The notes: a model not told the origin generated them from the letters alone. 64,000 nucleotides of DNA from Hominiventricola filiformis (GCF_020686965.1 NZ_JAJEPS010000002.1:186001-250000), one strand, 5' to 3'; counted from the first letter of the stretch, positions 32,018 through 41,586 are shown. Program-made: numbers and translations.

Positions 32018-32271
32018 AAAAAAACCTCCGTCTCCAATATAGAGACGAAGGTATCCGTGGTTCCACTCTACTGAAAAAGGCAGTTCACCTTTTCCACTCA
32101 ATGCACGTAACGTGTGCCATGCGTACAGGAATACTGAGAAGAAGTTCCTCCTGTCTGCTCCCGGATGCACTTTCCTCTTCAGCAGCCCGAAATTGCTTTC
32201 AGCCGGTGGCAATTTCTCTCTGATGGCTCTGGGCAGATTACTCTATCCGTTCCACGCATTTACTCAATTCT
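32018..32271 (-). promoter_or_regulatory. Cys T-box riboswitch leader
   Basis: The minus-strand leader has the T-box sequence GAGTGGAACCACGGATACC (32051-32069). A terminator follows, with stem 32041-32051 against 32025-32035 and seven T. A specifier region carries TGC (32167-32169), a Cys codon, in the AAGTGCATC loop. It controls cysE-cysS-mrnC-rlmB-sigH according to tRNA-Cys charging. Confidence 0.9.
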
Positions 32272-32277
32272 TTCTAT

Positions 32278-32306
32278 AGAATATGAAATTTAGCGGATTT
32301 TGTCAA
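32278..32306 (-). promoter_or_regulatory. Promoter of the cysE T-box operon
   Basis: TTGACA (32301-32306), 17 bases, TATTCT (32278-32283). It overlaps the last codons of the upstream FAD oxidoreductase gene. Confidence 0.85.
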
Positions 32307-33862
32307 GCTTTGCTTTCCTCATGGTATTCTTTTTCCGTGTTGACATTCCAGACATTGGACTTGTCAGCCTCTCCGGAGAGAATATTCTTCACTGCCTCAA
32401 AAGAAGTTACCATGGAGTGATCGATATTGTTGTACCGATGCTGTCCATTACGTCCTACACAGTACAGATTCGGAATGGTATTCAGATACTCGATCAGTGT
32501 ATCCATCTCGTCATAGGTATCAAAATAAGCCGGATATGCTTTCTTCACACGCTCCATATGGCTGTCCAGTACTTCATCCGCACTGTCGATGAGACCTAAT
32601 TTCACCATCTCATCCACACCAAATTTCGAGAATGCTTCCTCTGTCATGTTCCAGAACTCATCACCCTCGTTGACAAAGTATTCCAGTCCGATCCACACAG
32701 TATGCTCCAGATCTTTTACCATATACGGAGACCAGTTATTGTAAATCTGGAAACGTCCCATCTTTACACGGCGGTCCTGCACATAAACCCAGCAATCCGG
32801 AACGATATTTCCAACCGTCTTCATCTTTGTCTTATTCTTCAGTTTGATCTTCGGAACCAGTACACCGAGCGTCATATAATCACGATACGGAAGTCCTTTG
32901 GCGATTCTGGCCGGAGTCTCCGGCACATCGTTCATACCACCCACCAAATCTTTGACCGGCATAGAAGAAATGATCACATCTCCGCTCATTTCCTGCTCTG
33001 CACCATCTTTTTCATAAATAAGACCCGTCAGCATATTATTCTCATCTTTATGAAGCTTCGTTACCTTTGCTCCTTTAATGATAGTGCCACCCATCTTCTC
33101 CACTTCTGATGCCGTTACCTCCCAGAGTTCTCCCGGCCCCAGTTTCGGATATTTGAACTGCTCAATAAGAGAAGTCTCCACCTTCCGGTTTTTCTGGTTG
33201 AAAATCTTCCCAAAAATATCCTGAAGGATCGCTACAATAGACAAACCCTTGACACGCTGTGCACCCCAGGATGCATCAATCTCTCTTGGATGACGTCCCC
33301 AAAGATTCTCCGTATAATATTCAAAAAACATGGAATACAGCTTCTTGCCAAATCGATTAATATAAAAATTTTCCAGGTTGTCGTCCGGTCTCTTGTGAAG
33401 CAGGGATGCCAGATAACTGAATCCTACCTTCATCGTGGTAAAGATTCCCATATTTTTCAGTGTTTCCAGCTTTAAAGATACTGGATAATCATAAAATTTG
33501 TCATCAAACAGAATACGGGATACCCGATGTCTGGTCAGCATAACCCGATCTTCCTTCTCCGGATCCGGACCGTTCTTCTCCAGCGGCACCTCACGGTCGA
33601 GTTCCAGATCATCGTAGCTGGGTGCTCCCTGCATGGGAAGCATCTGATCCCACCACGCATTGACTTCCGGAATCTTGGAGAAAAAGCGATGTCCGCCCAT
33701 ATCCATCCGGTTTCCTTTATATTCCACCGTACGGGAAATGCCTCCGAAACAGTCGCTCTCTTCGAAAACCACGACTTCGATGTCATTTCCTCTTTTTAAT
33801 AATTCATATGCTGCGGTAAGACCTGCCGGTCCTGCACCTATGATCAACGCTTTTTTCTTCAA
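32303..33862 (-). CDS. NAD(P)/FAD-dependent oxidoreductase (amine-oxidase superfamily)
   Basis: 519 aa from a TTG at 33862 (AGCAGGAGGAAATACA upstream). The N-terminal Rossmann motif is ALIIGAGPAGLTAAYELL (residues 4-21), and FGGISRTVEYKGNRMDMGGHRFFSK follows, typical of protoporphyrinogen-oxidase or UDP-galactopyranose-mutase-like flavoproteins. GRNGQHRYNNIDHSM at the C-terminus completes the FAD site. The substrate is unknown; some relatives act in surface glycan synthesis. Has its own promoter at 33898-33925. Confidence 0.8.
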   Translation of the reverse strand: MKKKALIIGAGPAGLTAAYELLKRGNDIEVVVFEESDCFGGISRTVEYKGNRMDMGGHRFFSKIPEVNAWWDQMLPMQGAPSYDDLELDREVPLEKNGPDPEKEDRVMLTRHRVSRILFDDKFYDYPVSLKLETLKNMGIFTTMKVGFSYLASLLHKRPDDNLENFYINRFGKKLYSMFFEYYTENLWGRHPREIDASWGAQRVKGLSIVAILQDIFGKIFNQKNRKVETSLIEQFKYPKLGPGELWEVTASEVEKMGGTIIKGAKVTKLHKDENNMLTGLIYEKDGAEQEMSGDVIISSMPVKDLVGGMNDVPETPARIAKGLPYRDYMTLGVLVPKIKLKNKTKMKTVGNIVPDCWVYVQDRRVKMGRFQIYNNWSPYMVKDLEHTVWIGLEYFVNEGDEFWNMTEEAFSKFGVDEMVKLGLIDSADEVLDSHMERVKKAYPAYFDTYDEMDTLIEYLNTIPNLYCVGRNGQHRYNNIDHSMVTSFEAVKNILSGEADKSNVWNVNTEKEYHEESKA

Positions 33863-33897
33863 TGTATTTCCTCCTGCTTCCGATTACACTATTTTTA

Positions 33898-33925
33898 ACT
33901 ATAACATATCTGTCCGCATTTGCAA
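33898..33925 (-). promoter_or_regulatory. Promoter of the FAD oxidoreductase gene
   Basis: TTGCAA (33920-33925), 16 bases, TATAGT (33898-33903), lying 36 bases before the start codon. Confidence 0.65.
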
Positions 33926-33933
33926 AGGGATGG

Positions 33934-34779
33934 TTATACAACCTCCGTAAGACAAATATGAAATCCCTCAAAAATCATGGAAGCCAGTTCTCCGATAGTC
34001 AGTTCCAGATCTACATATTCCGGTTTCCCTGACAGTTTTACTGCTGTACTTTGTTCACCGGATATCTTCCACTGAAAATAACCGTTATTTTTCCCGATAA
34101 TCGGATCTTTAATCTGCAAATACAGTTCCTGATCCTGTCTGCCGCACGCCAGAGAAAGCATACCGCATACATCGGTAATACGTGCCATGAACGGCGGCAT
34201 CTTATCTGAAGCGATCTCTCCCTCTTCCGCCTTCTTCTCTGCTGCCAGATTCTCCATATAGTTTTCTGTTCTCTTACAGAACATCTGATAATGAGAAGCC
34301 AGATATCGGTTCTGACCGTCCGCATTCATTCGAGACACCCGCATGGGCAGTTCCGTAAACGGGCAGATCCATACAAAATCAAAGGGCGCATAGATACTCT
34401 CACTGGCCGGCATGAGAAACGTAAACGGCATCTTTCGATCAGCCATGTCATTCAGTGCACGCTCCAGCAATGCCCGCATACACCCCTGATGACGGTAATC
34501 CGGATCAGTTGCCACTGCCACGATATAATTGCAGGGAAACTCATACCCGTTTACAATCATGGTATATGGATTCAGGTGCAGCATGGAAATGATCTTCTCC
34601 TCTTCCTCCAGAACCAGAATCGCATTATTTCTTATTTTATACTGATAATAATAGTCCACAAACCGTTCCGTATCCTCTGCGAACACCGCATGATACAGTT
34701 CCCTTGTAAGTCCCCGCTCTTCCGGCTTCAGATACCTTGGATTCCAGATCTTTTCTTCCTGTTCTATTATCTCTGGCAT
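33934..34779 (-). CDS. Eis-like GNAT acetyltransferase
   Basis: 281 aa. The GNAT core has YIVAVATDPDYRHQGCMRALLERALNDM (residues 85-112), including the acetyl-CoA-binding Q/R-x-x-G-x-A pattern (here RHQGCM). A second domain and a sterol-carrier-like C-terminus are as in Eis-type acetyltransferases that modify amines. Its start overlaps the 3' end of ispF. The substrate is not known. Confidence 0.78.
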   Translation of the reverse strand: MPEIIEQEEKIWNPRYLKPEERGLTRELYHAVFAEDTERFVDYYYQYKIRNNAILVLEEEEKIISMLHLNPYTMIVNGYEFPCNYIVAVATDPDYRHQGCMRALLERALNDMADRKMPFTFLMPASESIYAPFDFVWICPFTELPMRVSRMNADGQNRYLASHYQMFCKRTENYMENLAAEKKAEEGEIASDKMPPFMARITDVCGMLSLACGRQDQELYLQIKDPIIGKNNGYFQWKISGEQSTAVKLSGKPEYVDLELTIGELASMIFEGFHICLTEVV

Positions 34780-35300
34780 CCCATGCAGCCTCCACAGCCT
34801 GCTGTTCTGTCATCATCAATATATGCCGCAATCGGCATCAGAGAGCAGATTGCCTGAGAAGAAATACCTTCGCCGCTTCCCGTAAATCCAAGTCCCTCTT
34901 CTGTCGTGGCTTTAATATTCACCTGATTTTTCTCCAGCTTCAGGACAGATGCCACATTCTCAATCATCTGAGGAATATGCGGCAGCATCTTCGGTCTCTG
35001 TGCAATAATCGTCGCATCAATGTTGATGATCTGATAATTTTCCTCTTCCAGAAGTTTTCCCACATGCTCCAGAAGCTTCATGCTGGAAGCGCCCTCATAA
35101 GCCGGATCTGTATCCGGGAAATGTTTTCCAATATCTCCCAGCGCCGCTGCTCCCAGAAGTGCATCCATGATCGCATGCAAAAGCACATCTGCATCCGAAT
35201 GTCCCAGCAAGCCTTTTTCATAAGGAATCTTCACGCCTCCAAGAATCAGATCTCTGTTTTCTACCAGACGGTGTACGTCATATCCCATACCTACCCGCAT
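34767..35300 (-). CDS. ispF: 2-C-methyl-D-erythritol 2,4-cyclodiphosphate synthase
   Basis: 177 aa. MRVGMGYDVHRL (metal ligands D and H), LGHSDADVLLHAIMDALLGAAALGDIG and KATTEEGLGFTGSGEGI are IspF signatures. It acts in the MEP isoprenoid pathway. The C-terminus is extended beyond the normal end by DDDRTAGCGGCMGCQR, a cysteine-rich tail not needed for the fold. AGGAGGTTCACT precedes the ATG. Confidence 0.95.
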   Translation of the reverse strand: MRVGMGYDVHRLVENRDLILGGVKIPYEKGLLGHSDADVLLHAIMDALLGAAALGDIGKHFPDTDPAYEGASSMKLLEHVGKLLEEENYQIINIDATIIAQRPKMLPHIPQMIENVASVLKLEKNQVNIKATTEEGLGFTGSGEGISSQAICSLMPIAAYIDDDRTAGCGGCMGCQR

Positions 35301-35313
35301 AGTGAACCTCCTT

Positions 35314-36171
35314 TTACCCTTTCATTTTTATCCAGCTTTCAGGAACTACCGCCGATGTATCTTCTTCCGAATTCACCCATCTCTCCGGTGCAATAACTGT
35401 TTTTTCCTTATTCGCATTCAGCCATGCCCCCCACCAGCTGAAAGAACTGTTCGCAATCACATTGTGCTCGCACAAACTCATCAGCTGCATATCTCGATAA
35501 CTCTCTTTTCCGGTATTCCCCTGTACAAAACAACAGTCCGCATCTGTAAAATGCGATTTTGTCCATTCAAAATCATTTGTAAAAATATAAAAACAAACAT
35601 TTCCATTATATCTGCCCCGGAAATAGTTCATTGCATTTTTATAATAATCCAATGTACAAATTCCATTCAGATTCGGATAATTTAAATAATCGCCTCTTCT
35701 GATATGAACACTCACAGAATGCGTTTCTCTCATTGACCGTACCAGCTCTTTCTGCCAGTCCTGTTCTAATTCTGGAAAAACATATGTCTTTCTGACAATC
35801 TCTTCGATATCCGAAAAATATTGTTCACTCTGCCAGTAGCCCTCTATATAATATCCATCCAGATCCAGGACATAAGAGTCAAAGGAATATGATTCATGAT
35901 TATAGATTGTCTTTTTGCCAAAAGGCGTTTTCCTCAAAAATTCTGTCCATCTGTTAGCTTTTCTGTAGCCAAACTTCTTTATCTCTTTTAAATCTGCAAA
36001 TGGACATTCCAATCCAAATACCCGATCCAGTTCAAAATCATTGTGCCAATGATGAGTCTCATATTTAGTCACATCAATCTTCACTGTCTTTCCCATCTGC
36101 TGCTGTTTTAAAGCCAGTGCATACTGAAACATCTGATTTCCAAGGCCGCCATCAATCCAGATAATATTCAT
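35314..36171 (-). CDS. GT11 alpha-1,2-fucosyltransferase-like glycosyltransferase
   Basis: 285 aa. GGLGNQMFQYALAL at the N-terminus, SVHIRRGDYLNYPN around residue 155 (the GDP-fucose H-x-R-R-G-D motif), FYIFTNDFEWTK and NSSFSWWGAWLN define family GT11. Most characterised members add alpha-1,2-fucose, some galactose. GAGGAGATCCGT precedes the ATG. It probably decorates surface glycan, although it lies outside the main polysaccharide locus. Confidence 0.85.
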   Translation of the reverse strand: MNIIWIDGGLGNQMFQYALALKQQQMGKTVKIDVTKYETHHWHNDFELDRVFGLECPFADLKEIKKFGYRKANRWTEFLRKTPFGKKTIYNHESYSFDSYVLDLDGYYIEGYWQSEQYFSDIEEIVRKTYVFPELEQDWQKELVRSMRETHSVSVHIRRGDYLNYPNLNGICTLDYYKNAMNYFRGRYNGNVCFYIFTNDFEWTKSHFTDADCCFVQGNTGKESYRDMQLMSLCEHNVIANSSFSWWGAWLNANKEKTVIAPERWVNSEEDTSAVVPESWIKMKG

Positions 36172-36198
36172 ACGGATCTCCTCTTTTTATGAGTGTAT

Positions 36199-37956
36199 TT
36201 ACTTATCTACTACAAGCTGGATATTCAGCTCATTGTCTGTATAGTTGCTATCTAACAATAGTTCAGAACCATCCACCCGCTCTCCGTTAATCATCCAATG
36301 ATAAGAATTTCCATCGTCGTCATTTACCACAAGAGTAAGCGGATAGTTATGATAATAGACCCCTTCATATTCTGTCTCTCCAGAAAGTCGAATCTGGCTG
36401 AATGCCACTGACAATCCATTCGGAACCTGAAGCTTCAATGTATAAGGCTCTGCGGCTCCCAGATTATTCTGCAGTCCTGCATGTACTACCACACAGCTCT
36501 CCGATGCTTTTTCTCTCATAACTTTTACTGCTTCCTGCTGCCGCGTCCGTTCCTCATCTGTATAGTAGAGTGCCATGGAATGGGCAATCTTCTGATCTTC
36601 TTCATCAATCACCTGCAGCACATGATCGGCTGCAAATGTCGTATTAGTCAGATCACAGACCATATTTACAAACTGGGTCCGATATTTATCCGACTTCATA
36701 AGAATAGACAGCGTATCTGTCATATCCTCTACAGGCTCCTGCATCAGATAATCAAACTCATTTGCAATTTCTCCCTTGCTGGTATCTCCATATACCGCAT
36801 CCAGATCATAAAGGAAGAATCGAACCTTTCCATCCGCATAAGAACTGTTGGTTCCGGCTGCGCATTTCCAGGAGAGGAAATTGTGAAACGGCCAGTCGAC
36901 ATTATTCATAATACAGTTCACCGCATAATGTTGCAGCATATCCGTCATATCCACGGACTCTTCCAGCTTTTCTTGGCGTTCTGGATCATTAAGATCCGAA
37001 TGGAGTCGTCCGTAATATTCGCCAAACCTGGAGCTGTTTATTTCATTCGGCTCATACTTTGTAATATCCTTTTTTCTGGCACCTATGGCTGAAGCTACAT
37101 TATATCTACTATACTTCTCCTGAAGCTGAATAATACCATAATATGCTCCATTAACAAAAAGCACGCCTGGTCTTGCGCCCGCACAGACAATTCCAGCTTC
37201 TTTTCCAAGTCTGCTGACCACATTCCATTTGATCATGGTTCCTTCATGATCGGAACCGCCATTTCTCAACACCAACCGGTTATAAGACTGTCCCTTTGCA
37301 TTTCCTGCCATATCAGTGTCAAAAAAATCATAGTCAAAAACAGGATGTTCCATATCATACTGTTTTGATGCAATCAGCTTGATGCTCTTCTGATCATATC
37401 CCCTGGAGCCATGTCCTGATACGGCAATACCGGTTCCCTGAGCAATCATGGGTGTTCCATCATGTTCATAGAATTCAATGTATGCCTGGCGCTCCCAGCT
37501 TCCGTTTTCATCATTAACCTGATCCCAATTTGTGAAAATACCGGTCTTCTCATCGTAGAGATTCGCCTGATCCGTAGTCAGAGACACTACCATAGTATCA
37601 AACAGTTCCGATACGCCCCGACCCACAAAATAAGTCTGGGTATACACAGAACTCTCAATGCCGCCTTGCACCACCATGGCTTTCACCACTGTTGTTGCCA
37701 TAGGCAGTCCAGCTTCCACACGGATAGGCATTGTATAAACATCCGACTCTGTCGTCGGTGTATCCCCATTTAGCGTATAATAAATAGTTCCTCCACGGAT
37801 ACCTGCACTTAACGTCAGATCAAAAGCTTCTTCCTGAAAAGCATCCTTTCTGGAAAAATGCACTTCCGGATTCCTCACGCATAGCAGAATCACACTTCCA
37901 GTCAAAACAGCCAACAATATAATGATAACCATTGCTGACACATATTTTTTTGTCAA
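36199..37956 (-). CDS. CotH-like protein with chitobiase-type beta domain
   Basis: 585 aa, starting at TTG 37956 after GGAGGAATGAGCAT. A transmembrane anchor (residues 5-27) is followed by a small beta domain (GTIYYTLNGDTPTTES), then a CotH kinase-like domain (residues 115-400). FVNGAYYGIIQLQEKY, NFLSWKCAAG and FFLYDLDAVYG are its core motifs. A C-terminal beta domain follows. CotH is a protein kinase in Bacillus spore coats; here it is likely surface-exposed, of unknown substrate. Upstream of the GT11 gene, 27 bases apart. Confidence 0.8.
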   Translation of the reverse strand: MTKKYVSAMVIIILLAVLTGSVILLCVRNPEVHFSRKDAFQEEAFDLTLSAGIRGGTIYYTLNGDTPTTESDVYTMPIRVEAGLPMATTVVKAMVVQGGIESSVYTQTYFVGRGVSELFDTMVVSLTTDQANLYDEKTGIFTNWDQVNDENGSWERQAYIEFYEHDGTPMIAQGTGIAVSGHGSRGYDQKSIKLIASKQYDMEHPVFDYDFFDTDMAGNAKGQSYNRLVLRNGGSDHEGTMIKWNVVSRLGKEAGIVCAGARPGVLFVNGAYYGIIQLQEKYSRYNVASAIGARKKDITKYEPNEINSSRFGEYYGRLHSDLNDPERQEKLEESVDMTDMLQHYAVNCIMNNVDWPFHNFLSWKCAAGTNSSYADGKVRFFLYDLDAVYGDTSKGEIANEFDYLMQEPVEDMTDTLSILMKSDKYRTQFVNMVCDLTNTTFAADHVLQVIDEEDQKIAHSMALYYTDEERTRQQEAVKVMREKASESCVVVHAGLQNNLGAAEPYTLKLQVPNGLSVAFSQIRLSGETEYEGVYYHNYPLTLVVNDDDGNSYHWMINGERVDGSELLLDSNYTDNELNIQLVVDK

Positions 37957-37995
37957 ATGCTCATTCCTCCATAAGTTTCCATCTTCCCTATAAAG

Positions 37996-38027
37996 AAAAA
38001 CAGCTCCCTAATCTCTTAGGAAGCTTA
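37996..38027 (-). terminator. Terminator after tRNA-Met
   Basis: The minus-strand stem AAGCTTCCTAAGAG...TTAGGGAGCT is followed by GTTTTTC, directly downstream of the tRNA. Confidence 0.7.
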
Positions 38028-38030
38028 AAA

Positions 38031-38104
38031 TAGCGAGAGGGGGATTCGAACCCTCGACACCACGGGTATGAACCGTGTGCTCTAGCCAACTGAGCTATCT
38101 CGCC
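38031..38104 (-). tRNA. tRNA-Met(CAT), elongator
   Basis: A full cloverleaf has acceptor GGCGAGA/TCTCGCT (discriminator A), D-arm GCTCAGTTGGCTAGAGC, anticodon stem-loop CACGG-TTCATAC-CCGTG, and T-arm GAGGG-TTCGAAT-CCCCC. The acceptor pairs and D-loop indicate an elongator rather than initiator tRNA. Confidence 0.92.
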
Positions 38105-38122
38105 ATATATATTCCGGTTTTT

Positions 38123-38165
38123 CAACCGACTTCAATATGATACCAAATATGAAGTCGGTTGTCAA
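38123..38165 (-). promoter_or_regulatory. tRNA-Met promoter flanked by a perfect 12-bp inverted repeat
   Basis: TTGACA (38160-38165), 17 bases, TATCAT (38137-38142). The arms CAACCGACTTCA (38123-38134) and TGAAGTCGGTTG (38150-38161) sit symmetrically around the -10 box, like an operator or a transcript hairpin. No T run follows, so it is not a normal terminator. Confidence 0.65.
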
Positions 38166-38197
38166 TACTTTTTTCATTGATGCTTGACACACTTTTT

Positions 38198-39373
38198 TCA
38201 TTCTTGTGAACTGAATGAATCTATGTACCAACCATCTCTATTTATCAGATTTAAAATCACACTATACCACTGATTCGCATATCCATAATTTATTTTTATT
38301 GCTGAATAATTGCCATCTTCTATCAGATTATCCACTCCACTATAACTTGAAAAAATCATATTTTTGGTATCAAGAAGTTTGGGAATCGCATCCGGCTCAT
38401 CACTATAGTGTCTTTCGGCCCATTCCACAGTCTGCTGATCATACAGCAACATTCCATAATACATTTTCTGCAGCCTGATTGCTGCTTCCTTCTGCAATCT
38501 TAATGTTTCCAGTACAGAAACCGCATCTGTTTCCCCGGGATGATAAAAAAAAGAAATTGCAGACAATGTATCACCTCTCTGCAGATAAAGGAAAAAATCG
38601 GATGCCAGTATTTCTTTTGTATCTGCTTTCTGCGGTGTCAGGATATAGTAATTTGGAGGCAGAATGATTTCATCCATACCATCCAATGCAACTCCTGCGG
38701 CGTCAAAATCACTCTTTTCTTCTACCAGCAATATTGCCGGCTTCGGATCATGCCATTTTTCCAGATCATTACATAAAATCATCTTCCAGTACTTTTTGTA
38801 TCGAGCCAACGAAAAATGCAGTTCCCGAATCTGTTCATCCGTCTGCACGTACGCACACACTTCAGCTACTTCTCTGGCACCCATAATCTGGCTGATTGCT
38901 TTCCTGTTTTCATAATACATTCCATCTGGATTTTCCGGTTCTATTTTCCGTACATCCAGGATTTTCATCTGCTGTCCATGAGCTAATGCATTATACTCTT
39001 TTTGAAACAAAAGGCCATATTTATAGGCAAGCCGCATTCTGGAAATTTCAATATATGCTTTATTCTCCATTTCTGCAGGAGGAAGCATGGAAATTTTCGG
39101 AAACTGACCTGTATATTCGATAAAATTCGTCAGGCTGAAATATTCTGCAAGATCACTGATCGCACACACTCTCAGGGCACCATCCATATTATTTTGCTGT
39201 ACCTGATACAAAAAATAAGTAACTGCCTCTTCCGGTTCTTCAAATCCTTCTGTAGTATAAAATAATTCCTCCTCAAGCGGTGATTTCACCGCCTGAAGAG
39301 AACCATATTTACTATAAGAAAGAAGAAGCACTGCAAAAATAACAATTGCAAGATAGCTTACCGCTTTTTTCAA
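38198..39373 (-). CDS. Hypothetical exported protein
   Basis: 391 aa, starting at TTG 39373 with GGAGTAAATAGT upstream. An N-terminal hydrophobic segment (residues 5-24) acts as a signal or anchor; no lipobox cysteine is seen. The rest alternates helices and strands with NTF2-like blocks (EEAVTYFLYQVQQNNMDGALR). It follows thrS by five bases, so it is probably co-transcribed. Not recognised. Confidence 0.65.
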   Translation of the reverse strand: MKKAVSYLAIVIFAVLLLSYSKYGSLQAVKSPLEEELFYTTEGFEEPEEAVTYFLYQVQQNNMDGALRVCAISDLAEYFSLTNFIEYTGQFPKISMLPPAEMENKAYIEISRMRLAYKYGLLFQKEYNALAHGQQMKILDVRKIEPENPDGMYYENRKAISQIMGAREVAEVCAYVQTDEQIRELHFSLARYKKYWKMILCNDLEKWHDPKPAILLVEEKSDFDAAGVALDGMDEIILPPNYYILTPQKADTKEILASDFFLYLQRGDTLSAISFFYHPGETDAVSVLETLRLQKEAAIRLQKMYYGMLLYDQQTVEWAERHYSDEPDAIPKLLDTKNMIFSSYSGVDNLIEDGNYSAIKINYGYANQWYSVILNLINRDGWYIDSFSSQE

Positions 39374-39378
39374 ACTAT

Positions 39379-41307
39379 TTACTCCGTCACTTCTACTTTA
39401 CGGTTTACTTTGTTCTGAATTTCTTCCTCGATTGCAGCAATGAACTCACCAAGATCTTTCTGTCCCTCATCTCCAAGGAAACGGCTTCTGACTGATACTT
39501 TTCCTTCTGCCTCTTCCTTCTCACCTACAACAAGCATATACGGAATTCTTGCTTTTCTTGCCTCACGGATCTTGTATCCGATTTTCTCAGATCTGGTATC
39601 TACGTCAACACGAATACCTGCTTCATTCAGCTGTGCTTCCACTTTCTTTGCATAATCCATGTACTTGTCAGAAATAGGAAGTACACGAACCTGTACCGGT
39701 GCCAGCCAGGTCGGGAATGCACCTGCAAAATGCTCAATCAGGATACCGATAAAACGTTCGATAGATCCGAATACGACACGGTGAATCATGATGGGACGAT
39801 GTTTCTCGCCGTCTGCTCCGATATACTCCAGTTCAAAACGCTGCGGCAGCTGGAAGTCAAGCTGAATGGTACCGCACTGCCAGGTTCTGCCGATGCAGTC
39901 TACCAGATGGAAGTCGATCTTCGGTCCGTAGAATGCGCCGTCTCCCTCATTTACTACATACGGAAGGCCGATCTCATCAAGGGCACTTCTTAAGCCCTCG
40001 GTTGCCATCTCCCAGTCTTCGTCGCTTCCCATGGAATCTTCCGGTCTGGTGGACAGCTCTACATGATACTCAAATCCGAACAGAGAGTAAACTTCGTTGA
40101 TCAGTGCTACAACGCCCTTGATCTCATCTTTGATCTGATCCGGAGTCATGAAGATATGTGCATCATCCTGAGTGAAGCAGCGAACTCTCATCAGTCCGTG
40201 CAGCTGACCGGATTTCTCATGACGATGTACCAGTCCCAGTTCACCTACACGCAGCGGCAGGTCTCTGTAAGAACGCGGCTCGGATGCATATACCAGAACA
40301 CCACCCGGACAGTTCATCGGTTTGATTGCATAATCTTCATCATCAATTACAGTGGTGTACATATTGTTTTTGTAATGATCCCAGTGTCCTGAAGTCTCCC
40401 ACAGTTTTCTGTTCAGGATAATCGGAGTAGAAACCTCTACATAACCTGCTTTTTTGTGGATTTCTCTCCAGTAATCAAGCAACGTATTTTTCAGAACCAT
40501 TCCATTCGGAAGGAAGAACGGGAATCCCGGTCCTGCCTCATGCATCATAAACAACCCCAGCTCTTTTCCAAGTTTTCTGTGGTCACGTTTCTTCGCCTCT
40601 TCCATCATAGTGATGTAAGCTTCCAGTTCCTCTTTCTTAGCGAAAGCAGTTGCATAGAGACGGGTCAGCATCTTATTGTGCTCGTCACCTCTCCAGTAAG
40701 CTCCTGCAAGGCTCATGATCTTAAATGCTTTACCAACACCCTTGGTGCTCATGAGATGCGGTCCTGCGCAAAGGTCTGTAAACTCACCCTGACTGTAGAA
40801 ACTGATCTCTGCATCCTCCGGCAGATCTTCAATAAGCTCTACTTTATACGGCTCGCCTTTCTCTTTCATAAACTCAATGGCTTCTGCCCGCGGTTTGGTG
40901 AAACGCTCAATCTTCAGATCCTCTTTGATGATCTTTTTCATCTCTGCTTCAATCTTATCAAAATCATCGCTGGTCAGCGGAGTCTCAAACTCCATATCAT
41001 AATAGAATCCATCTGCGATAGACGGTCCAATTGCCAGTTTGGTGCTCGGATACAAACGCTTTACTGCCTGTGCCATCACATGGCTTGCGGTATGTCTCAG
41101 TGCAGCAAGACCTGCCTCATCCTTTGCAGTCAGAATATTTACCTCTGCATCATTTTCTACGACTGTACGAAGATCTACAACTTCTCCATTCACCTCACCT
41201 GCACAGGCTACACGTGCAAGACCGTCACTTAAATCTCTGGCAATATCAATGACTGCCATCGGCTGTGCATACTCTTTAACTGATCCGTCTTTTAATGTCA
41301 CTTTCAT
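39379..41307 (-). CDS. thrS: Threonyl-tRNA synthetase
   Basis: 642 aa from the ATG at 41307 with AAAGGAG 9 bases upstream. TGS domain (KVTLKDGSVKEYAQPMAVIDIA), second additional domain with HTASHVMAQAVKRLYP, class II core (MNCPGG, VRCFTQDDAHIF, MIHRVVFGSIERFIGILIEH) and anticodon-binding domain (PVQVRVLPISDKYMDYA) are all present. Expression is controlled by the Thr T-box upstream. Confidence 0.97.
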   Translation of the reverse strand: MKVTLKDGSVKEYAQPMAVIDIARDLSDGLARVACAGEVNGEVVDLRTVVENDAEVNILTAKDEAGLAALRHTASHVMAQAVKRLYPSTKLAIGPSIADGFYYDMEFETPLTSDDFDKIEAEMKKIIKEDLKIERFTKPRAEAIEFMKEKGEPYKVELIEDLPEDAEISFYSQGEFTDLCAGPHLMSTKGVGKAFKIMSLAGAYWRGDEHNKMLTRLYATAFAKKEELEAYITMMEEAKKRDHRKLGKELGLFMMHEAGPGFPFFLPNGMVLKNTLLDYWREIHKKAGYVEVSTPIILNRKLWETSGHWDHYKNNMYTTVIDDEDYAIKPMNCPGGVLVYASEPRSYRDLPLRVGELGLVHRHEKSGQLHGLMRVRCFTQDDAHIFMTPDQIKDEIKGVVALINEVYSLFGFEYHVELSTRPEDSMGSDEDWEMATEGLRSALDEIGLPYVVNEGDGAFYGPKIDFHLVDCIGRTWQCGTIQLDFQLPQRFELEYIGADGEKHRPIMIHRVVFGSIERFIGILIEHFAGAFPTWLAPVQVRVLPISDKYMDYAKKVEAQLNEAGIRVDVDTRSEKIGYKIREARKARIPYMLVVGEKEEAEGKVSVRSRFLGDEGQKDLGEFIAAIEEEIQNKVNRKVEVTE

Positions 41308-41340
41308 CTTTTCATGCTCCTTTATTTTTTTGTAATACAA

Positions 41341-41580
41341 CAAAAATCCCTGAACAGCCACTTAACTGTTCAGGGACGATAGACTTACTCTTACCGCGGT
41401 TCCACCCATCTTGTGTAATCACCACTCATTCAGACGATAACGGTGTCGGCCGGGCTTTATTGGAGCCGCTCCAGGGTGGTCTTCCACTGACTTCTTCATA
41501 AGATACTCGCACCTTGCGTATCTCTCTCTGGATGCCTCTGTCAGCTTACTCTTCCTGTCTTTGCTTTTTTGTATTAACTG
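41341..41580 (-). promoter_or_regulatory. Thr T-box riboswitch leader
   Basis: The T-box sequence TGGGTGGAACCGCGGT (41393-41408) precedes a terminator, stem 41366-41376 with 41347-41357 followed by five T. The specifier is probably ACC (41478-41480), a Thr codon followed by A, in the AGACCACC loop. Read-through occurs when tRNA-Thr is uncharged. Confidence 0.92.
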
Positions 41581-41586
41581 GCTTCC

